Part shown: positions 1 to 13,700 of the stretch, in pieces
How the letters are laid out: each line of letters opens with the position of its first letter
How positions within the stretch are numbered: position 1 is the first letter of the stretch
DNA from: Lagopus muta
Lineage: Eukaryota; Chordata; Aves; Galliformes; Phasianidae
Reading direction: 5' to 3'
Length of the DNA stretch: 64,000 nucleotides
Assembly (NCBI RefSeq): GCF_023343835.1
Contig: NC_064447.1
Coordinates: 11,056,501 to 11,120,500 of the forward strand
The notes under the pieces: model-generated
The model's input: only the letters and a program-made list of their open reading frames with translations
Databases searched by the model: none
What the model was told of the DNA's origin: nothing
Translations under genes and position numbers: made by a program

Positions 1-1049
1 AGATGTATTCAGGGTACTGTTGATACAGACAACAGAATCCCTTTCATGTGGCAGGCTTGAAAGATGTTGGCTACAAAAGCTTGTACAAAACCCTAGGATG
101 CTGTCTTGCGTATACAGAAATGTTTTAAGTGAGCAGGGAGCCAGGTGTTTGAAAGGCAAATTGTAATCCTTTGTCTAAGAAGCCTATACAAACTATCCTT
201 AACATCTTACCTTTGTCTTTCATGCTGTCACTTGAATACAGGTTTGATTGGAAGGGTCAGAAACTTGTCTGAATAAGTCAATTCAAAGGGCAGAAAATCA
301 TTGTGCTCTTCCTAAAGCTTGCTAATAGCCATAAAAGAAGAATCATAGGGTCCAATGGGGGAAAACTGGCTGCTGTGCTTCTGCACTGTCTGTTCTAGGG
401 AAAAATAGAAGTGTAAAAACTGCTTGTCAGTCTCCTCAACATAAGCAGAGCCCTGCACACATCTGGTGGCCAATGCACTATTGGTGTTTGTCACAAAGGT
501 ACAAGGCAGCATGTGTGCTGTTAACCACTACACTTATGCTTAAATCGCGTGCTGTGCTCTCAGAGCTGCATACTCCTGCAGCAGAGTTTGTGGGTGCTTT
601 GGACTTAGGCTTGTAGCTGCTGTAGTGTTGGGCTCTTGTAAGCAGTATGGCTGTTGGCCTGTGCTGGGAAAGCAAGAGAAAGTCAAATTCTGTCATTTGC
701 AGAGACTGAAGTTGCCAGCAGTGAAGTTTGCTTTCTTGAGGAGGGGAAGAACGCTCTTTAGTGTTGCACAAATCCATCTCAGGTGTCTGATATCCGGGTT
801 GGTTTTGCTAGTGCCCACCTCCACCTTCAGTTTGGGAAGAAGTTCAGGGAGGAGCTGTGCAGGGCACTAGGTGGCACTGTCGATTCGTGTTCAACTCAGC
901 TTTCCTTGTTTTGTTTTGTTTTAAATCTGTTTTTGCAAAACCCAAGCTGTCTTCAAAATGTGTGTGTCAGCAGCGCAGAGCGGAATTCAGCCTCGAGAAA
1001 CACAAACGTTCCAAATGTGCAAAAAAATATTTTTTTTGAAGGTTTTTTT

Positions 1050-1065
1050 CCCCCCCCCCCCCCCC
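1050..1065 (+). repeat. C16 mononucleotide run
   Basis: An uninterrupted run of 16 C, preceded by a T-rich stretch. Prone to length error in sequencing. Confidence 0.9.
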
Positions 1066-4000
1066 AAAATGTGTAGAGTGGCACAGAAACTGTGATAAGA
1101 GGTCGGTGCTGAAATGTTCCTTTGCTTCTGGTTTGCTGTTTCCTTTCCTTCCTATGCTGGGAATGATGCTGCTTGTCCATTCCCCTCCCCCTGCTCTGGG
1201 GTTGCAGCATTCCAGTGGGCTGGATTCCTGGTTTCCTGGACAGCTTGTGTTGATTCATTAGCTGAAAATCTGCTGAGTAGCTTAGAGCTCTTCTAAGAAG
1301 TCTGAACAACTTTAGGATTTGAAGGCAAGGATGAAGAATAGGGACAGCAGGATGTGGTGTTGTCTCATAGCAGCAACTTTGGTGATTCTTCTCATTCCCT
1401 GCTATCTTGTCTCTTTCCAGTATGAGGAATTTAAGTTAATGCTCTTGCTCGCAGGAAACCATTGCCTTCAGGGAGGAAAGGGCTAGATTATCCCTTTCCT
1501 CTATGGGAACTCTGCAGAGGTTGGAGAGGATGCATTGGCTTTACTAGCAGTGCCTCTGGCAGACTCTGGGGTGGTGATGACTGATCCTGGAAGGAGTCCC
1601 TCTCTGGTTGGAAGGGCTGCATTTGCACAGCTGAACCTACAGCGAGGGGAGGTACAGAAAGCAAAAGGTCAGAAGGTGCCTCTGGAAACATCCAGGCTTT
1701 TACAGGGTGGGGAGAGGGGGACCAGGTGGTGGTCCTGTTGTGTTTCTGTGCTCCATCACCTGGATCCTTCATCTTGCTTGGAGAGTTTGTGTTCGTGCTC
1801 TGGCTTTCCTTTACATCTTGCATGGGGTGTTTGGGCCAGATATGGATGCACTGTAAAATAAGTGATGGAAACCAGCTGGAAGCACTCCTGGCTGAATGTG
1901 GGTTGGGCTTAACAGAGGAAGATCTGTAGGCATGCAGAGGTTGTGCATCACACCTACATCTCCTGTAGTTTGACCCGCTGGCACCTTGCAAGAACCAGAA
2001 CTCAGCTGTTAGAACCTCAGCCATGGGCAGAGCTGCTGGTCGCTGTCTGTAGCTCAGTGGGTGCCCATGGATGCATGCAGATGAGCCCATGCCATCTGCT
2101 GAGGCCGCTGAGGCTCCAGCTGTGCCGGGGGAAGTTGGGCTCTTTCTGAGGTGGCCAGGGCTTGAATCTTAATATTACTATAACTGCAGGTTGGAGGAGA
2201 AGCTTAGTGAGTCGAGGAGAGCTGTTGCCCCAGCTACCCGAGAATAAAACCTACTGTGTGTTTGTCTGAGCTGTGGTGGGAGGGAGGGAGGCAGCTGTCA
2301 CTCAGCAAGCTGGCACGAGGGCCTGTTGGAGCTTTGAGGTTTTGCTCAGTGCCCCTCTGTTCCCAGAAGGGCTTTGTGCACTGAGCAGGTTCCCGGCAGC
2401 AGCAGGCTTGCTGGCCAGTTTGGTCAGCCTCCATCTTACCCTGAATTTCTCATTGCTAACCATGCGTGTTTCTCCTCCCTGCATTCCGACGTAGCAAAGC
2501 TGGCACTTGGGTAAAACCACGGAGGACATGAATTGCTTGCTGACTTCCGAAGCACTGGGAAGTGAGCGTGCACTTCTGCACAATGGGAAAAGTTCTGTTT
2601 CCCACCAGGAAAGGAAACCCTTTAGTTCTGCTCTGCCTCCCTCCTCCCAACGTCCTGTATTGTCCAGGAAGACAAAGCTTTTGTTCCCAGCTGCTCGCTG
2701 CCATCCCAGTGCAGTGCTGTGGCCTGGGAAGGGCTCTCCCCTCTTTGCAGTCTCAGCACAAAGCACTGCAGGGCTTTCAGCCAGCCTAGATGGAGAGGTG
2801 AGAGCTGCTGTTGCCATGGAAATTGTGTGTGCATGAAGCAGTGCTGGCCCTCTGGGTGCTGGAGAGCTCAAAACCCGAAGCTGAAACCTACAGCCGCATC
2901 ACAAGGACTTGCATTTCCAGCACTTTCCCTTAAAACTCCTTTGTGTGCCTTAGGATTTTTGCTAATTTGAACCGAGTTGTCTGCTGACTGGATGCAAAGA
3001 GGCGATTACACATGGCTGCAGAGTGTTAAATTGCATTGCTCTGGGATGGGGCAGCTGCCTCTCCTGTTCTCAGGGCTCTGCATTGCATCCTGCTAATGAG
3101 GCGGTGCTTAGGGAATGAGTTTGCCTGCTGGGTGTCCCAACTGCTGTGCTGGAGATGTGGGTGTCAGTGGAGATGTGGGATGGATCCCTGCCATCAGCTC
3201 TGTGTCTCTGGCTTGGGCTCTCTGAGCACAGCAGTCTTTGTGTGCGCTTTTAATTTGCGGAACAGAGGAGTGATGTTTTAAGGACTTATTTTCAAGCTGC
3301 TGGTATTTCTCAGAATTGAGTGCAAGGTGCTGGCTAGGAGCAGATGCATCCAGCTGCTCTTCACCTTCATTTTCTGCTGGGAGTGAGGCAGGTTTAAGCT
3401 TGTATGGAGCTCTGCCTAGCAAGCTGTGTCTGAACATGGCTTTTCTTAGCAGGGTGCTAACGCTGCATCCACAGCCCATGCTAATAAGTCACATTGTATG
3501 GTTCTCAGTGACTTCAGTGAGAGCAGCATTTCTTGCTGAAATAAGAAATCATGGCAAAACAGATCTAAGGTTACAAAAGCAGCTAATGGGGTGTGCTGTA
3601 GGCTCTGTGATCTCTCTACCTGTTGCAATGACGAGGCACGCGGCTGTGCCTCATCCAGAGGCACAAAACAAGGCAACCCCTGCCACCTAGGATCCAGCTA
3701 CAGGTGTGTTATGGGGCAACTGAGCTTGTCCCAAATGCCTCAGAGTAGGATTTGCATGTGGAGAATCACTTGGTTCTCCTTGCTTTGCAACATGTTTTCC
3801 CTGCTGTTAGGAGTCTGCTGTCTCATTCTGCTTCCTGACGGCGCTGCAAACATTTCAGAGGCCCCCTGGTCCTGTCTCACTCTCCGTTCAGCCATTTTGA
3901 TCACTACTGTCTGTAGTGCCTGGTTGAAGCCTGGTTGGTTGGATTTGCTTGTTGCTGACGGCTTAGCCCTGCAGCTTTAGTGCAGAGCAGAGCTGACGAT

Positions 4001-6026
4001 GGCATTTGTTTATGGCAAACCCCTGTCACTTCTTCCTGGTGGCAGTGACCTTAGGGCCCATCTCCTGTGTTTAACTTCCCCTCCTCCCCTGTCTGTGTGA
4101 ATGTGGTTCAGCAGAATTTGTGGGGATGGGGGAGAAATGGAAGCATGGTGTTGCTGCTGCTTTTACTGGCGGGATTTGGGAATGGAGCGCTCACGCCTGC
4201 GTGTGCCTTTGCCTGTAAGCCCATCCCCAGCTTGTGTGATCCAGCAGAAAGCTCAGGGCTCTTTTCAGGACTCTTCCATCCTCCCCCTCAGCTCCGCATG
4301 CCTGGAAACCCACAGCTCTACAGCTCCCAGCTTTCTCCTCCAGCTCAGTGCCTCTGCTGCGCCCTTTTTAAATGAGCGCCGCGCATGGGAACGCGCTCTG
4401 CTCGCTCACTGCCAAAACCACAACAAATGGCAACTTTCCGTCTGTCATCTCGGCTCGGAGGCACTCGTGGCTGGGCAGGCGATTCATTTTTCTTCCATAA
4501 AAGGACATTGAAAGCCATCAGCAGGAGCCCTGCAGGGCGAGCGGCGATGCTATCGGCGGCTGTGCTGCGGTGGGAGCGCCCGTCATCTCCGTATCTCTTC
4601 CCAAAGGGATGGGCAAGAGGCAGAGACCGAGGCCGAAGGTGATTGAGTGTGCTGAGGTGATTGCAGGCGGCAGGTAACGCCCTGTCAGACCTCATTGCCA
4701 AGTCCTAAAGGAAGGTAGATAACAGGAGGCTGCTCCTGATGCAGCAAAGCCTTAAAAGTACAGTCCCGCTCAGGAAGCGTGCGCGTGCCTGACCACGTGT
4801 TTCGTCCCATTGGGGTGTGCAGGGTCAAAGTTGCATGGGGAGTGCTGAGAATCAGGAGATCTCCTCATCCCAAGCCTCGTGCTGGGCTGTGCCCTACCCT
4901 TGTAGGGGGCTGCAGGGGAAGCTGTGTGCTGAGGGCTCTTGCTGCTTTCCAGCATCATGGTGCATGCCTGCTTGCTGCATTAGCAGCTGTCCCCTGCCCT
5001 AAAGGGAGCCTCTAGGGAAAGAAACAGCACCCAAGTTGTCTCCTGAACCCGAGACAGTCCTTGCCTTGTCTGTATCCCTGCTACCATCCTTTGGGATGCG
5101 TGCCAGTGGGCTGCAGGTGCTGTGCCAGCAGTTCACCTGGAAGGTTCCACCACGGGAGTTCAGGTGCTGCTGCTTTTACAAGGTCAGGTCTGTTTATGCA
5201 GCAATATCTGGAAATGCTTCATGTGATAAATGGGTCTGACAGAGGAGAGGGCAAAGCCCCACTTGAAAGTGGACCTGACAAAGAGGTCAGTGTAAATGGG
5301 TATCTATTTCTTAAAGGAGACAAAGAAAAGAGCTGCTGAAAGCAAGAACTCAAAGTGGTCTCTTAAAAATAGACTGCGTAAGTCAGTGCAATTTCAAGCA
5401 ACAAAGCTTACTCCTGTGCTTCATTTCTGCCTTATATAGCAATATCCATTCAGGGAAAAGGCAATTCTGCTGCTGTTTCCTGGCCAGTGAGTACCTCGTC
5501 CAGGTCCGTAAGAGGCACTGCTGTTCTCCTTCACAGCCTTATTCCTTCTCCAAGGAAAGGGCCAGAGGTAACAGGCTGGACTTGGCTTTGTGTAGGTTAG
5601 GAACTTCAGCTTGGCTGTATAATGGCACCTGGCAGCATCTCACCCCTCTCCCACAGCCCTGTTTGCCCCTTGTTTAGGTGAGAATATGGCAGATGTGAAG
5701 CTGCCCCATGGCTGCCCCCACCTGCAGACTGTGCTGGGGGCAGAGCAGGGCCCAGGGACCCGCTGCCAGAGCTGTGAACTTGGCCTTTGTCTCCTGGTTC
5801 CTTTGAAAGAGAAAGGGAGGTCGACACAAAGCAGAACAACAAGAAGAGAGGGAGTAGTGTAAGATGATCACTAACAGGGAGAAACCCTAAACCTCTGTAC
5901 GGAGCAGAGCGCTCGGGTTGCTCGGTTGGTTTGATTTTTAAGCATGAAGTAACCTGGCCTCTTGTGTCACAGCAGGTAGCAGTGGTGCTGAGCTGCCCTG
6001 GGTCTGCGGGGTCAGCTTAGGACAGG

Positions 6027-6083
6027 GCATAGAATATCCAGAGTTGGAAGGGACCCACAAGGCTCATCGAGTCCATCTCCAGG
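6027..6083 (-). mobile_element. CR1 LINE 3' fragment
   Basis: CATAGAATATCCAGAGTTGG with AAGGGACCCACAAGG is the reverse complement of a CR1 3' end. Short and degraded. Confidence 0.75.
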
Positions 6084-9000
6084 GGAGCTGCCCTCCCCAG
6101 TGCCGCTTACAAAAGCAGGGGTGAGTTTGGGGTGAGAACCTGCGCGGTGCTACCTGTGTTTGCAGAGCATCGCAGTGGGGTCAGCATTTTGCTGCTGTGG
6201 TGAAATGGAGGTTGGAGGGGATGGAAAAAGGCTGTTCTCAAAGCCAATTTAAAAACATTGTTCTGACCTTACTCGAAATGCTGCATCTTTCGTCTCTCTT
6301 TCCTCCCCCTCACATTCCTCTCATAGTAATCACTGATCTCTAACCTCAGCTTCATCTGCTTCAGCTAACCACTAAAAACAACAACAAAAAAAGGAAAATA
6401 CCAATCCAACAGAAACAAGGCTTTCTGCACACACCTTGTCCTGTACTGTAGTGCTTCGAGGGCAGAGTAATCTTTGGAGGGCCATGAGTCAGCAGCAGAG
6501 GTTTTGCATAGCTCCGTGGCAGGGTGGCTGAATGATTGCCTCTTCCTTGGGGCCAGAGCACCCAGATGCCATAGCCTGAGCTATGCAGCATGAGGAAATG
6601 TTTTGCTTCTCCTTTCTGTTTGCACATAAACAGGTTTCAGCAGATGACACAGTCATCAGACTTCCTGGGCTAGCTCAGTGCTGCTGCAGCTGATGTCCAT
6701 TTTGGAGGCTGTCAATTGAGTTTGTTTCCTAATTTGGTCACAGCATGCTCAGGGCTGGCCTGCTTTCCTCTTTTTTCAAACACTGGTCCCTTTTATATCA
6801 TTGTCGTGGAGGGGAAGCTGGCTGTGTCGAAGGACCTCCAGCCCTTCTCACTTCCTCCCTGCAGAGGAAGTGATACTTGAATGGGCTCTTTGACAAAGCC
6901 ATGCAGCTCTGAAGCTGATCTTTTCAGCCTTCTCCTTCTTTGCCCCTCTTTCATGAGCTCATCCCAATAAGCCTGCTGGCATTCCATCCTCCTGGGCAGT
7001 CCTTTGAGCTGGAGGGCTGGCAGATAATTCTCTGAGCTGAAAGAGAGAGCTGTACTGATGAGAAGTAATAACTGATATACGTGGATGCATGGGAAGAACG
7101 ATGTGATTCCAGCCTCAGCTAATGGGAGCAGCACCTGTTGTTTTGTTTCAGACATACTAACAGGAGGCCTGGCACTAAGGGAAGTGGAAATGCCAAACAC
7201 TGGGGGAGAAATGGCATGGCTGGTCAGTCCTGCTGAATGACCTTTAAGTTAGTGTGCAAATCCTCAAGAAAACTGCAGCTTGCAGTGCCCTTCCGAAGAG
7301 GCTGCTGTTCTGAGCTGGAGCAGAACGAGCCCCAGATGAGCTGCTGGATGCCTGGCATGCAGTAGGCAATGCAGCCTCTGTGGCCCGCTTCCACTCAGCA
7401 TGAACAGCTGAGGAATCAATACCAGATACAGAGCTTTCTTGTATTTCTATGCTGTGTGTAGGTGGGGAGCAGCTTCCAGCTGAGCCAGTGGAAGACAGCT
7501 TCATTTGGTGCCTTATGGGGACGGAGCCATTGCTGTTGGGGGAGTTGCCCCCTGTGTTGCAAGAGAGTCCCTGGCTTTAGAAGCAGGAGGGGATGCTGGC
7601 TTGTCTACCACTATCCAGCACCTATTTCAGGTCCAGAGCACATGAGATAAAAAGCTTCAGCAGAGCCACAGGGTGAAGGTGCATCACGAGCAGTGCGACT
7701 GTGGGCACTAAAGGTCTGGCAGTGAGTGGGCAGATATGGGCTGATGTCTGCAGAACGCCCTCAGAGAGGTGAAACGTCAGTGCGTGTCATCAGTGGCTGC
7801 CCAGAGCCTCTGGCTTTGGAATGGTGAGTAACGGAGAAATGCAGACAGCAAGTGGTGAGGCAGCATTGCTGCCAGGGGAAAGGGAAGGTGAAACACAAGG
7901 TTTCTTCTCCTTTAGTAGAAATCTCCTCGGTGTGTCATTTGGCATTTCACATGTTATCTCCTAGTTAGGCATGACTGACTCACCCAGTGTTTCCACCTGA
8001 AAGGAATGGTAGGTTTGGAGGTATGCAGCTGATAATCTCAGGAGGCTGTCACTCCTCTTCCTCCTCCTCCCTCCCTTCTGCTGCCCCCCAGAATGCATTC
8101 TCTTATTGCTTTTAACCTTCAAGCCTCTTTTCTTCTTCTCTCTCCCTTACTACTCCTGCATTATTAATGGAGCTGTAGCAATCCAGCCAGAACGCTGGCA
8201 TTACTAATTACTACATGGAGCAGAGGAATGTGGAACAAGATAGAAACTGGGTTGGGAAATACTGTCATTGTAAAATGATAGTATCAGGAGTGCAGAGCAG
8301 AACTCCATGCGTGTGCAGGTTTGCATTGGAAACAGCCTCCCTTGGCTGCAGCACACCCGTGTGTGCTCACCATGTGTCCTCCTCACTCCTCTGCTACGTG
8401 CACTTGAGGTGACCATCTTGCACACAGCAAAGGGTTTGCAGAGCTGAGATTTCCAGGGCTGTGTTGTGCTGGGAACGCTTCAAGCACCACAGCATCCGTG
8501 TGCTCTTTGTTGGCAGGGCTGCAGTATGAAGCCCCTTCTGTTGGTGTCAAAGGCTGAGGAAGCATAAGTGATGTTTTATTTTCACATTCAGCAAGAGCCT
8601 GTCACGCTCGATGCATTGAAATTGTCCTTGGTAGTACCAAGGGCATCCTACAGCAGCAAGCAGCTCTCCATGCTCCATATAAAAGAATATGGCTGCTATG
8701 AAATCAGAACGAGAACATTATTTTGGATGTGCAGCAATTAACCTGCAAATAACGGGCTGCTGTAAGCATAAGGAATTGCCTGTCCGTCCTGCTGCTGGTT
8801 AATGGGGCTGTGCTTTTTCACTCCATTGGGCAGAGCGTCGGCTCAGGGCTGTGGCATCCCTTGGAGGCATTGCTGCAAATGTTTGTGTGTCATGGGGTGC
8901 ACGTGGAAAGGGAAGTGTCACAGGCTGCACGATGTATGGCTGTTATGGAATGTGATGGTTTTGAAGAAAGCAATCTCTTCAAATGCTTGCTTTCATTGCT

Positions 9001-9346
9001 GTCCTCTCTGAAACAGTTAAAAGAGCTGAAATACGAAGGTCAGCACTAAAATGCAGATACAAGCAGTGTGTGCTGGCAAAAGAAGGCAGTTCCTCTTCCC
9101 CAAAAGGTGCTTTAAAAAAAAGAGAAGGGGGAAAAGACAAACAGTTGAAGTCTGATCTATTACTGTTGCCTGTGCTCACATGTGGGGGGAGTGTATAAGC
9201 ATACCCAGTGGGCATGAGGTGCGTGGCTTGGCAAGGCAGCCAGCATAAGGTGGCAAGCTCCTTTCAGAGCCACTTGGAGACCAGGGAGGGGATTTCATAT
9301 TGCTTCCTTCTCCATGGCTCTGGTCTTGCTGGACATGGCTGTAGAC

Positions 9347-9552
9347 TGGAAGAGGGAAAATTTAGGTTGGATGTTAAGAAGAAATCCTTCGCTCAGAGGG
9401 CGGTGAGGCGCTGGCTCTGCTCCCAGCGCAGTGGATGCCCATCCCTGGAGCTGCCCGAGGCCACGGATGGGCTGTCGGCAGCCTGGTGGGGGGCAGCCAG
9501 CCCACAGTTGGAGCTGGATGATCTTTAAGGTCCCTCCCAACCTGAAGCATCT
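9347..9552 (+). mobile_element. CR1 LINE 3' fragment
   Basis: The order AGGTTGGATGTTAAGAAG, GGCGGTGAGGCGCTGG, CCATCCCTGGAG, TGGATGATCTTTAAGGTCCC follows the CR1 3' consensus in sense orientation. The element is 5'-truncated, as is usual. Confidence 0.85.
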
Positions 9553-10314
9553 CCCTTGATGGGGCTGGCCAACTTTATTTTTCTCCCAGATGAACCGACA
9601 CGTAGGGTTGGATCCTGGTTCGTGGTTCAGGTGGTGGGGCTGCGCTCCGTTCCAGTAATTCCTAGCACGTTTTTAATGTAACTGTTGTGGAGCTGGAGAG
9701 GTCCAAAGTTTGCGACCCCAGTTCTTCTGTAGGAGGTGAGTACTGACTTGCCTTTAAAATTGAGCAGTGTCAGGAAGGCAAATGCTTCCTCTACCCAAAA
9801 TTTCATGCTCACGTATTTAATTAAAAGGTGATGGGGTTAATGAAGCTTTGAGTGCATAAAGCCTCATTCCTTGAATTTAATTTCCTTTAATTGCTCCAGA
9901 GACTGAAATTCCCAGCTATGGCAGCCCCCTAACAGGTGAATTGAGGAACTGGAAAGGAGCAATTTGAATCATCTCACTCTGTGCCAGCTTCTTCCTCTTC
10001 TGCTCATTTTTCTCATCTTTGGTTGAAAGGGGATTAGATGAGAAAACGCTTTAAGTCAGTGTTTGAACTTGGTGATGGAATTGGCTGATCTGAGAGCTGC
10101 TGCCACCTTGGAGGGTTTCTGCAAATTGTGTCACTCATCCCCAGCGTGTTACAGAAGGCTGAGTGCATGCAAGTGTTTTCTCTTCCCACCCTAATAGCTG
10201 CCGCTGCAGTCACCACCAGTGGGGTTGAGTTGGGGTTAATTTAATGCACATCTAATGCTGGAACAAAGGGAGTAACGTGTAATGGGAGTTCTGCCACAGC
10301 TTAGCTCCTTTTGG

Positions 10315-10529
10315 AGGTGTAAGCTGCCAAAGGTTGGCTGCTAGGAAAGATGTCTTCTCAGAAAGGGTGTTCAGGCACTGGCACTGCTGCCTGGGGAGTG
10401 GGGGTTCCCTGGAGGTGTTCCAGACGTGGCACTGAGGGACGTGGTTTGGTGTCATGGTGGGGATGAGTTGACAGTTGGACTTGGTGATTTCAGTGGTGCT
10501 TTCCAACCTTAATGGTGCTGTGATTCTTT
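10315..10529 (+). mobile_element. CR1 LINE 3' fragment (older copy)
   Basis: GGTTGGCTGCTAGGAAAG, TGTTCAGGCACTGGCAC, CCTGGAGGTGTTCCA and a terminal CTGTGATTCTT follow the CR1 order with many substitutions. Confidence 0.8.
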
Positions 10530-10679
10530 AAAAACATTTGGGATTTTTATAGCAGCACCTCCTTGAGGTGGTGGGAACTCACTGTGAGCAGCTGGTACAT
10601 GGCAGTGCCAAGAGAGCAGCCCCTACACAAAGAGGTATTTAAGAGCTTTTGGGCTTCCCCAGTAAGAATCCTGGGATGC

Positions 10680-10775
10680 TAGAATGGTTGGAAGGGACCT
10701 CAAAGATCATTCGCCCCCAGCCAGATCAGGCTTACCCAGAGCCCATCCAGCCTGGCCTTGGAAACCTCCAGCCAC
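10680..10775 (-). mobile_element. CR1 LINE 3' fragment
   Basis: TAGAATGGTTGGAAGGGACC, TCAAAGATCATTC and CCATCCAGCCTGGCCTTGG mark a reverse-oriented CR1 tail, only 150 bases from the sense copy at 10315-10529. Confidence 0.82.
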
Positions 10776-13700
10776 AGCCAGTAACTGCAGGCTGGGTTTT
10801 GGAGCAGAGGTGATGCTTAATGGTGTCTTTGCCCCTGCCGGTGCGAGCAGAGCAGCTGCTGGTCCTGAGCTGGGGGAGCATTAATGGAATGTGCTGGGCT
10901 GATGTAAAACATCACTGCGTGTTTTGGGGCTGAGGTCAGCAGGACTGAAAGCTGATGGGAGTTTAATGCCGAGTCCGCCTCTCGAAGCAGAGGGGTCAAA
11001 CAAGAGAGCTGCAGTTAATGGAAACGTGAGTCCACTTGTCATAAATCAGTGCTGAAATACGAGGTGGGGGGAGCTGCATCCTGCAGCCAGCCCTGCGCCT
11101 GCAACCACCCATTAGCTGCTCAGCTGCCTCACAGCAGCTTTAAAAGGGGCAAATAGGGGGTGGGAGGCTTAGGGAGGGTTTTCATCTGAGAGCTGGGAGG
11201 GCACTGCCTCTGCCATCCCCACAGGTCTGTGGGTCTGACCATTGGGATGTGGCAGGAGGGCGGATGAGATATAAATGGGGAGATGGCATCGGTCAGGTTT
11301 TGGCTGCTGGGACCTCCCAGGGCACACAGGGAAGCAGTGAGAGGTCAGAAGCAAAGCACACTTGGCACTGTTTTGAGATCCTACAGCTTTTAAAAACAAA
11401 TCTTGTATTAAAAACAATACAAAAAAGTAAAGAGCAGCATTTTTCTAGACAGTGAGAAGTCAGTTTGCCTTCCAACCCCACTGACTGACTTCCCGTAAAG
11501 CCGAATGCTGTAACCTGTTTTTTGCCAACAAGATAATGCTTTTATTGCTCTATTTATTTTTATTCAAAAGGGGCTGCTTTGACTTCCTTTTTCTGTTGGA
11601 AGTATGCATGTCTTGAAGCTACATCTCAAAGCCCTGTTGAAATTGGGGTCTGTCTTTGGGGCTGCTGCTGAAAACGCAGCGCTGTGAGCCGCTAGTGGCA
11701 GAGGTGCCATTCAGACATGGAGGTGAGCATCTCTCCCCAAGGCCTCTTCTGTACTGAAAGCCTCCCCGTGATGCCCAGCCCCACACAAACCAGCAGATCC
11801 TGCTGCAGCTGGAAGCTGTTCCCTTTCTGGGCCCTCCTTGAAGGGCGGAGGTTAAAGCAAAGCAGATGCTCTTGGACATGTCTCTGCTCTTCTGCTGAGA
11901 ATACTGGAGGCTGTCCTTGGCTCCCAGCATGTGAAGTGAGGATGCTTCTACCTATATGCGAGCAGATGTCAAAGTGGGGGGAAAAATACAAACGGCCTGA
12001 AAGAGCTGATCCCCTGGTGAGCCTTTGGTGTTACTGTGATAGCTCCATCCTAAGGTTTGTGTGTGCAGTTATCCCTCCGAGTGCAGTCCCAGAGCTCTCC
12101 CCAAACAAGGGAACGGGTTGCGGCAGTCGGAGCAGGACGGAGTTCAGGTAGCTGCATCCCGTGCCCCTTTGTTTGCCAGCAGTTGGCTCCTGCTGCTATA
12201 TTTAGTTTCCCTTGGCCTCCCGGAATGAGCACATAGAACCTTTCTAGATATGGAGATAGGCACCACACCAACTCGCTCGGAGCAGCAGCTTGCCAACTTC
12301 TGCAGCTCTGCTGTTGTTTTGAGCCCTGGCTTTCACCCTTCCCGTGTTTGGGGCTGTGCAGAGGGCGGTGAGATGAGGTTATGTGAATGGGACTTGTTTT
12401 TGTGCTGTGCCTGCACTCGAGACCTGGGCTGTTTTTCAAGGAAGGCTCCTGGAGAGTGTTTTGCTGGGCCCTCTGCGGTGTGGTTTATGTGTGCAGAGCA
12501 AAGAGTACCACAGCCAACCCGTTCAGATGCTCCCAGAGGTAACTTTGTCTTTCTGTGAGATCCCCATCTCGATCAACTCTGACCTGTGTAATTAAATGAA
12601 GCTTTATTTTTTTTTCCTTCCTGGAACTTGGTTCTGGTTGCAGCTGTTGTACGAGCTATAGATTTGGAGATCTGTGTCAGAAAACCATGACTTCAGACCA
12701 CTGGGATTTTTGTGGGTGGGTGAAAGTGATAACAGATTAATGAGTTTTGCTGAGCATCTCCATCTGCCAGACTAAACCCTGCTCTGCGCTGGAGACCGAG
12801 TGCAGCTGTCTGAGCCGCTCCTCTGAAAGCAAAGCTCTGCTCATAGAGGCACAACTGACCCAGAGCTCAGAAACTGGCACTCAGAAACTGCTCTCAAGGT
12901 GGCCTTTCCTGCTCCAATCACTGATTACATGGGGAAATGCAGGTGATGCTCTTGGGGGCTGGGTGGGAGCCCCAGGTGCTCCCCAGATGTGTGAACTGGG
13001 TTCATCATCTTCTGCATCTGCATTTGGAGCTCTTATCGCAGTGACACTTGAGTTGCCTTCGTTATGCGTTACCTCTGTAAGTAGATAAATTAAAAGGTGC
13101 TGTGTGAAATCAGATATCTCACTCCCAGCGTGTGCAACTCAAAAAGGAGGAATACGACTGGGCTTCAGTAGCTGTGCATGGCCATGTGTGAGTGCACACA
13201 CGTGCTCTCCAATTGCAGCTGGCTCAGATCCATCACGAGGGCAGCTGGAGCATCCTGTTGGGATAGGGCTGGGGTGAGCAGTGGGATGGCCAGAGCTGCA
13301 GAAGCTGCTGTGCATTAGTTGGGGCTCTGAGCTCTGCCATTCCCTCCTGTGAGCCCTGAAAGCTGAATGATGTGGCTGTTAGATAGGGGATGTTGTCCTT
13401 CACCTGGATCCTGTCATACGTGGGGAGTTGCTGTGGCCAGACACGGTTCAGATGTTGTTACTGTGATACTGAGTGTTGTTCTTCACTTTGTTTTGTTGTA
13501 GCAGTGGTATCTGTTGGTGCCCAGAAACTAGCAGTGGAAGGACTGTGACTATCAGTGTGCCCATACCACGTGCTGCCCTGCTGCTCTGCACCGTTCCTCA
13601 TGTTCTGGTTGTTTTTCAGGCTGGATATGCAGCCCCTGTGCCACAGAGTCCAAAGGCACTGGGGAGCTGCAGGGGGGAAGCTGGCTTCACTGGTCTGGGT

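Noticed and set aside
1488-2090. 200-codon ORF on the - strand
   Set aside because: It sits in intronic DNA, has no recognisable motif, and overlaps equally good ORFs in other frames.
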